Assembly (NCBI RefSeq): GCF_033439725.1
Contig: NW_026944383.1
Location: 2,666,001-2,730,000, forward strand
Source of the DNA: Neurospora tetraspora
Taxonomy: Eukaryota > Ascomycota > Sordariomycetes > Sordariales > Sordariaceae
Reading direction: 5' to 3'
DNA: 64,000 nucleotides
Below are positions 60,957 to 64,000 of the stretch, piece by piece; the stretch's first letter is position 1; each line of letters starts with the position of its first letter. The position numbers were made by a program, and so were the translations under genes. The notes beneath the pieces are model-generated. The model saw only the letters and a program-made list of their open reading frames with translations, did not search any database and was not told where the DNA came from.

Positions 60957-62052
60957 TCCACCGTGGCAACACGAATCGTGGAACAACATCGCGATTGTCG
61001 ATCTGAGGATCCTGCGATACGCTATTCTCACGAGCCAGGAAGAAAATCTTCTTCAAATCCTCCAACGTCGTTACTATCAGCTGGTGAATTCTTGTAATCG
61101 GGTTTGGGAGTACTTCGCTGTGTTCGCGCGAGTGTAATGACACGAGTCACGACTAACACCCAAGTCCACCAACCCACAATCACGAACTCGGCGAATCTAC
61201 AAGCCCTTTTCACATTGAACACTCCGACTTGTTTTCGATCTTGATGTTCCACACCCAACATAAGATCTCCTAGCCAAGATTTCCCCAGTGCTCAAAAAAT
61301 CATGTTGTGATGATATCTACTCGAAAGACGAAGAAAGTGCAAGAACGACTGGTAACCGCGACCGAACAAAAAAAAAAAAAAGAAGTGGCGTCACTGCTTC
61401 TATTTAATTCCATGAACTTTCCTCCCGTCGCTGTCAAGCTCCTTCACCTGTGAGGGCTCGCGAGGGCGAGCTACCAGTTTGCACACATTGTTAGGATTTT
61501 TAAAGTTCACACCCCCAAGCCTTTTGGAACTTCACAGCACCAACCGAAAACAAGTATTCCTCCCAAATACCGTCCAAGCAAAGTAACTACCCACCCCTAT
61601 CCTCGCCGTCGCGACTTCCCACCTACTGCACTGCACTGCTTTCGTCACCGCGCACCGCGGCACTGGAGCCCGATTCGACTCAGCCTAGGCCTAGCCCTCA
61701 GCAAGGTAAACTCGAAAACGGATACAACCATCGGCATCCCCCGACAATGGAGTACAGTCCAATAAAAGGCGAATTTGACCAGCAAGATCATAGCACGTGG
61801 TTCAATTCTTTTTACCACGGCTATCGCGGCACCCGCCACCAAAGCAGCTACTAGTCTACTAACCTACATGCTCCAAGCTGAGCATCTACCTACATATGTA
61901 CACTACTTACCACCCACGTAGCATAAGGAAGTCACATAAGGAGAAGCCATGACGAAACGGTACGGTATCGTTTCATCAGACGAGTCGTCCGTCGACATAG
62001 AGAATGTGGGAACTCCAGACAGACAGACGGACAGACATACAGATGGACAGAC

Positions 62053-62053
<1 letters not shown>

Positions 62054-62104
<51 letters not shown>
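62054..62104 (+). repeat. ATC trinucleotide microsatellite
   Basis: Seventeen uninterrupted ATC units, preceded by a degenerate GACA/GACG repeat from about 62,016. No supported gene covers it. It lies 77 bases left of the MITE-like element. Confidence 0.95.
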
Positions 62105-62180
62105 GTGAATCACGATGAGCAGGTGGTCAAGGTTTTGCGGATTGGGAATGGGGATCCGTTTAGGTGATGAGTTAGGTTGG

Positions 62181-62627
62181 CTCGCCCGGGACAAAAAAAC
62201 GTAGACTGTGCGCGGGCCGCACTACCAAAATCATAACATTGCCGAAGCCATTAAGACAACTCTATTTACCTAGATACATATAGTCGAGCGATCATAAGAA
62301 TCAACTAAATACGGATAGTCCAATACCGCTCGTTGTAATTAGGAAAGGCCGTTACAAAACTGTAATAGGGATTACGATAATTCGAAAACACATCGGCTAG
62401 AATCCTTTAGGGATACTTATATATAAGAACTGCCTAGAAATTGGATTTGAAGGTATGATAAAGACGCTTGGATGCGTCATAAGAGTATACCCAAGGTGTA
62501 ATGTATTGACCGTGACGTGTTCGGTCTATTCTTACGACTATTCGGTAGTTTTCAAAATTCCTAGGTGTTCTGTTAATATGTTGTTGAAAAACTGTTGCTG
62601 AGTCTACGTTTTTTTGTCCCGGGCGAG
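62181..62627. mobile_element. MITE-like element with perfect 27-base terminal inverted repeats
   Basis: A 447-base unit bounded by identical inverted 27-base ends (62181-62207 and 62601-62627), each starting CTCGCCCGGGAC when read inward. The same five bases, GTTGG, flank both sides (62176-62180 and 62628-62632), fitting a 5-base target duplication. The interior is AT-richer, has no open frame of note and no transposase, so it would be non-autonomous. A 5-base duplication does not fit Tc1/mariner (TA) or hAT (8 bases), so the superfamily is open. Perfect ends imply recent insertion or conservation. Confidence 0.8.
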
Positions 62628-63618
62628 GTTGGGTACTTGTAATTTGGATGTTGATTGTGAATGGAACAACAGATAAGAAGTTGGAGGTTGATTGGAGAGG
62701 TTACGTAAATCCATCGGCCGTCGGCCGATCGGTGCTTTGTTGAGGGCGGGAATGTGGGAGATCATGATGCGTGACGGCAATTGAGTCGGCTTTTAAGTCC
62801 TGGAAGGAGTGGAGCCGGGGATGTGGTTGTGGAAGATGTTGGGTTGGGGAAGCAAAAAAGCCAAAACAGATTTTGTTTTGGTGTTGATCATGGTGACTGC
62901 GATGATGTGCAGTGCTATGATGAAAAGAGGGTAAAGGAGGTGATGTAAAGGTGAGTGAATTGGATAGGTCTGGTAGGTAGGACTGTGTTATAAACGAACA
63001 AAAAAATGCCTGTTTATTCAGAGGTAGATCTTCCAACTGTGCCTATCACGAGGAGGTGTAAAAAGGATGATGAAGATCTGTAGATGGTGATGGAGAAGCG
63101 TGAAGAGTAGCATACTCGAGGGTATCAAACATGCTCTAGAATCACAAATGTGAACAGCAGACACATTGAAAGAGATCAAACACAAAATCACAATTTTTAT
63201 GGGAGGAACAAAAGAGTAACAATCCAAAATGGCCAAGCCATATATAACTTAAATTAACTATTAACCTACAATGGGTGATGCCGGGTGGAATGACAGATTA
63301 TATCCACCAGGGGTATGTATATGTACGATACTTTATATCATTATCACCAAATCCAAAAACATTTTGCTCTTCCAAACAAGACAAAGAAATAAAACCCGGC
63401 TTTGAAATACCCAATGAGGCCAATGGTTGTAAATCCACTCGCCCGCCCAAAACACCCCGTTAGCAAAAATGCATACATGTGGTTGATGCTCTTCTTCGTT
63501 AAGGATCGTAAGAATGATACCGCTGTTAATGTTTTTTTTTTTTTTGTTTATCTTTTGTTTTACATGTTGATATTGTACACGCTTTTCATCCCAAGCTCAA
63601 GCCTAAGCCTAAGAGAGC

Positions 63619-64000
63619 TTAGAGAGCAAGAGCACCGAGGACGACGGCAACGGCAAGGCCGAGACCAGCGTTGACACGGCCGCTGCCGGCAGTGACAATG
63701 GGAGGGCTGATGACGCTCGAAGAGGGACGAACAAGGCCGCCAGTGCCGACGGCAGTGCCGATGGGAACAGCGGGGGCGCTGGTGACAGCAGGAGCGCTGT
63801 TGACGGGAGCAGCGGCGCTGGTGCTGACGCCAACGGCACCAGTCTTGGTGACGGTAGCAGAAACGACAGGGACCGCCTCGGTCTCGGTGACGAGAGGGAC
63901 GCCGGTGGGAGCAGGGACGATGGCAACATCATCAGTAGTGCTGGTGAAGTGAATCTGGGGCACGGTCATGGTAGTGTCGACGATGACGGTGGTGCTGGAG
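63619..64000 (-). CDS. C-terminal part of a GPI-anchored, Ser/Thr-rich wall or surface protein (partial)
   Basis: The minus-strand frame is open from the window edge to TAA at 63619 (126 codons seen); its start lies beyond 64,000. It is rich in Thr, Val, Ser, Ala and Pro (SSTTVIVDTTMTVPQIHF, then TETEAVPVVSATVTKTGAV), as in O-glycosylated surface proteins. It ends with a small-residue GSGRVNAG segment followed by a hydrophobic tail (LGLAVAVVLGALAL) to the stop, the layout of a GPI-attachment signal with the anchor site near the Gly/Ser residues. Several repeats of TVxVxTT type suggest a stalk. The catalytic or binding part, if any, is outside the window. Its maturation would need the GPI pathway whose Gpi2 subunit is also coded here. 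Confidence 0.75.
   Translation of the reverse strand, partial: SSTTVIVDTTMTVPQIHFTSTTDDVAIVPAPTGVPLVTETEAVPVVSATVTKTGAVGVSTSAAAPVNSAPAVTSAPAVPIGTAVGTGGLVRPSSSVISPPIVTAGSGRVNAGLGLAVAVVLGALAL

Larger units (their letters stand above)
54043..63618. other. 9.6 kb gene-poor region upstream of the Zn2Cys6 factor
   Basis: There is no recognisable gene between the transcription factor start and the wall-protein gene. The proximal part (54.0-54.3 kb) must hold the factor's promoter and leader. Frames of up to about 250 codons exist (for example 55,053-55,799 plus) but show no known domain. The region contains a fold-back element (60,266-60,392), a second hairpin (60,901-60,956), an ATC microsatellite (62,054-62,104) and a MITE-like element (62,181-62,627). 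Very long upstream regions are typical of developmental regulators in Neurospora-type fungi. Confidence 0.45.

Overview
The window is genomic DNA of a filamentous ascomycete of the Sordariomycetes, most probably Neurospora or a close relative such as Sordaria. The reasons are short GT-AG introns (about 50-290 bases) with CTAAC/CTAAT-type branch sites, a Cu/Zn superoxide dismutase nearly identical to the Neurospora protein as I remember it, dispersed single-copy genes with long leaders, and AT-rich repeat blocks that look mutated by RIP (C-to-T change in duplicated DNA). The assignment rests on reading, not on a database search.

Layout. Bases 1-1.6 kb are a RIP-like AT-rich relic. At 2.6-6.6 kb lies a divergent leucine-breakdown pair, methylcrotonyl-CoA carboxylase beta (minus) and isovaleryl-CoA dehydrogenase (plus), sharing a 0.6 kb promoter. 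After about 4 kb without a recognisable gene comes a DUF1752/DUF3295-type protein (10.5-12.5 kb), whose stop is followed by an in-frame 75-codon extension. A GA-rich tract at 13.4-13.8 kb precedes a large Rho1 exchange factor gene (14.3-19.5 kb, minus). A second AT-rich block (20.3-24.7 kb) holds a compact LTR element with 269-base LTRs and 5-base target duplications, a decayed transposase-like HTH reading frame and a decayed lysine-rich reading frame.

From 26.2 to 45.6 kb the DNA is ordinary and gene-dense: sod-1, a 2EXR protein, a Tudor-SN nuclease, transaldolase, Gpi2/PIG-C, a secreted or membrane protein, and an annexin with a long disordered N-terminus. From 45.6 to 63.6 kb it is gene-poor. 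The only clear gene there is a Zn2Cys6 transcription factor (52.9-54.0 kb, minus), with 7.3 kb of gene-free DNA on its 3' side and 9.6 kb upstream of its start. These spacers carry two copies of one small fold-back repeat (47.7 and 60.3 kb), a 447-base MITE-like element with perfect 27-base terminal inverted repeats (62.2-62.6 kb), a 41-base tandem duplication and several microsatellites. The window ends inside a GPI-anchored wall-type protein gene (minus).

The genes are mostly housekeeping: leucine catabolism, pentose phosphate pathway, oxidative defence, GPI-anchor synthesis and cell-wall signalling. I found no secondary-metabolite cluster and no convincing tRNA or 5S rRNA gene.
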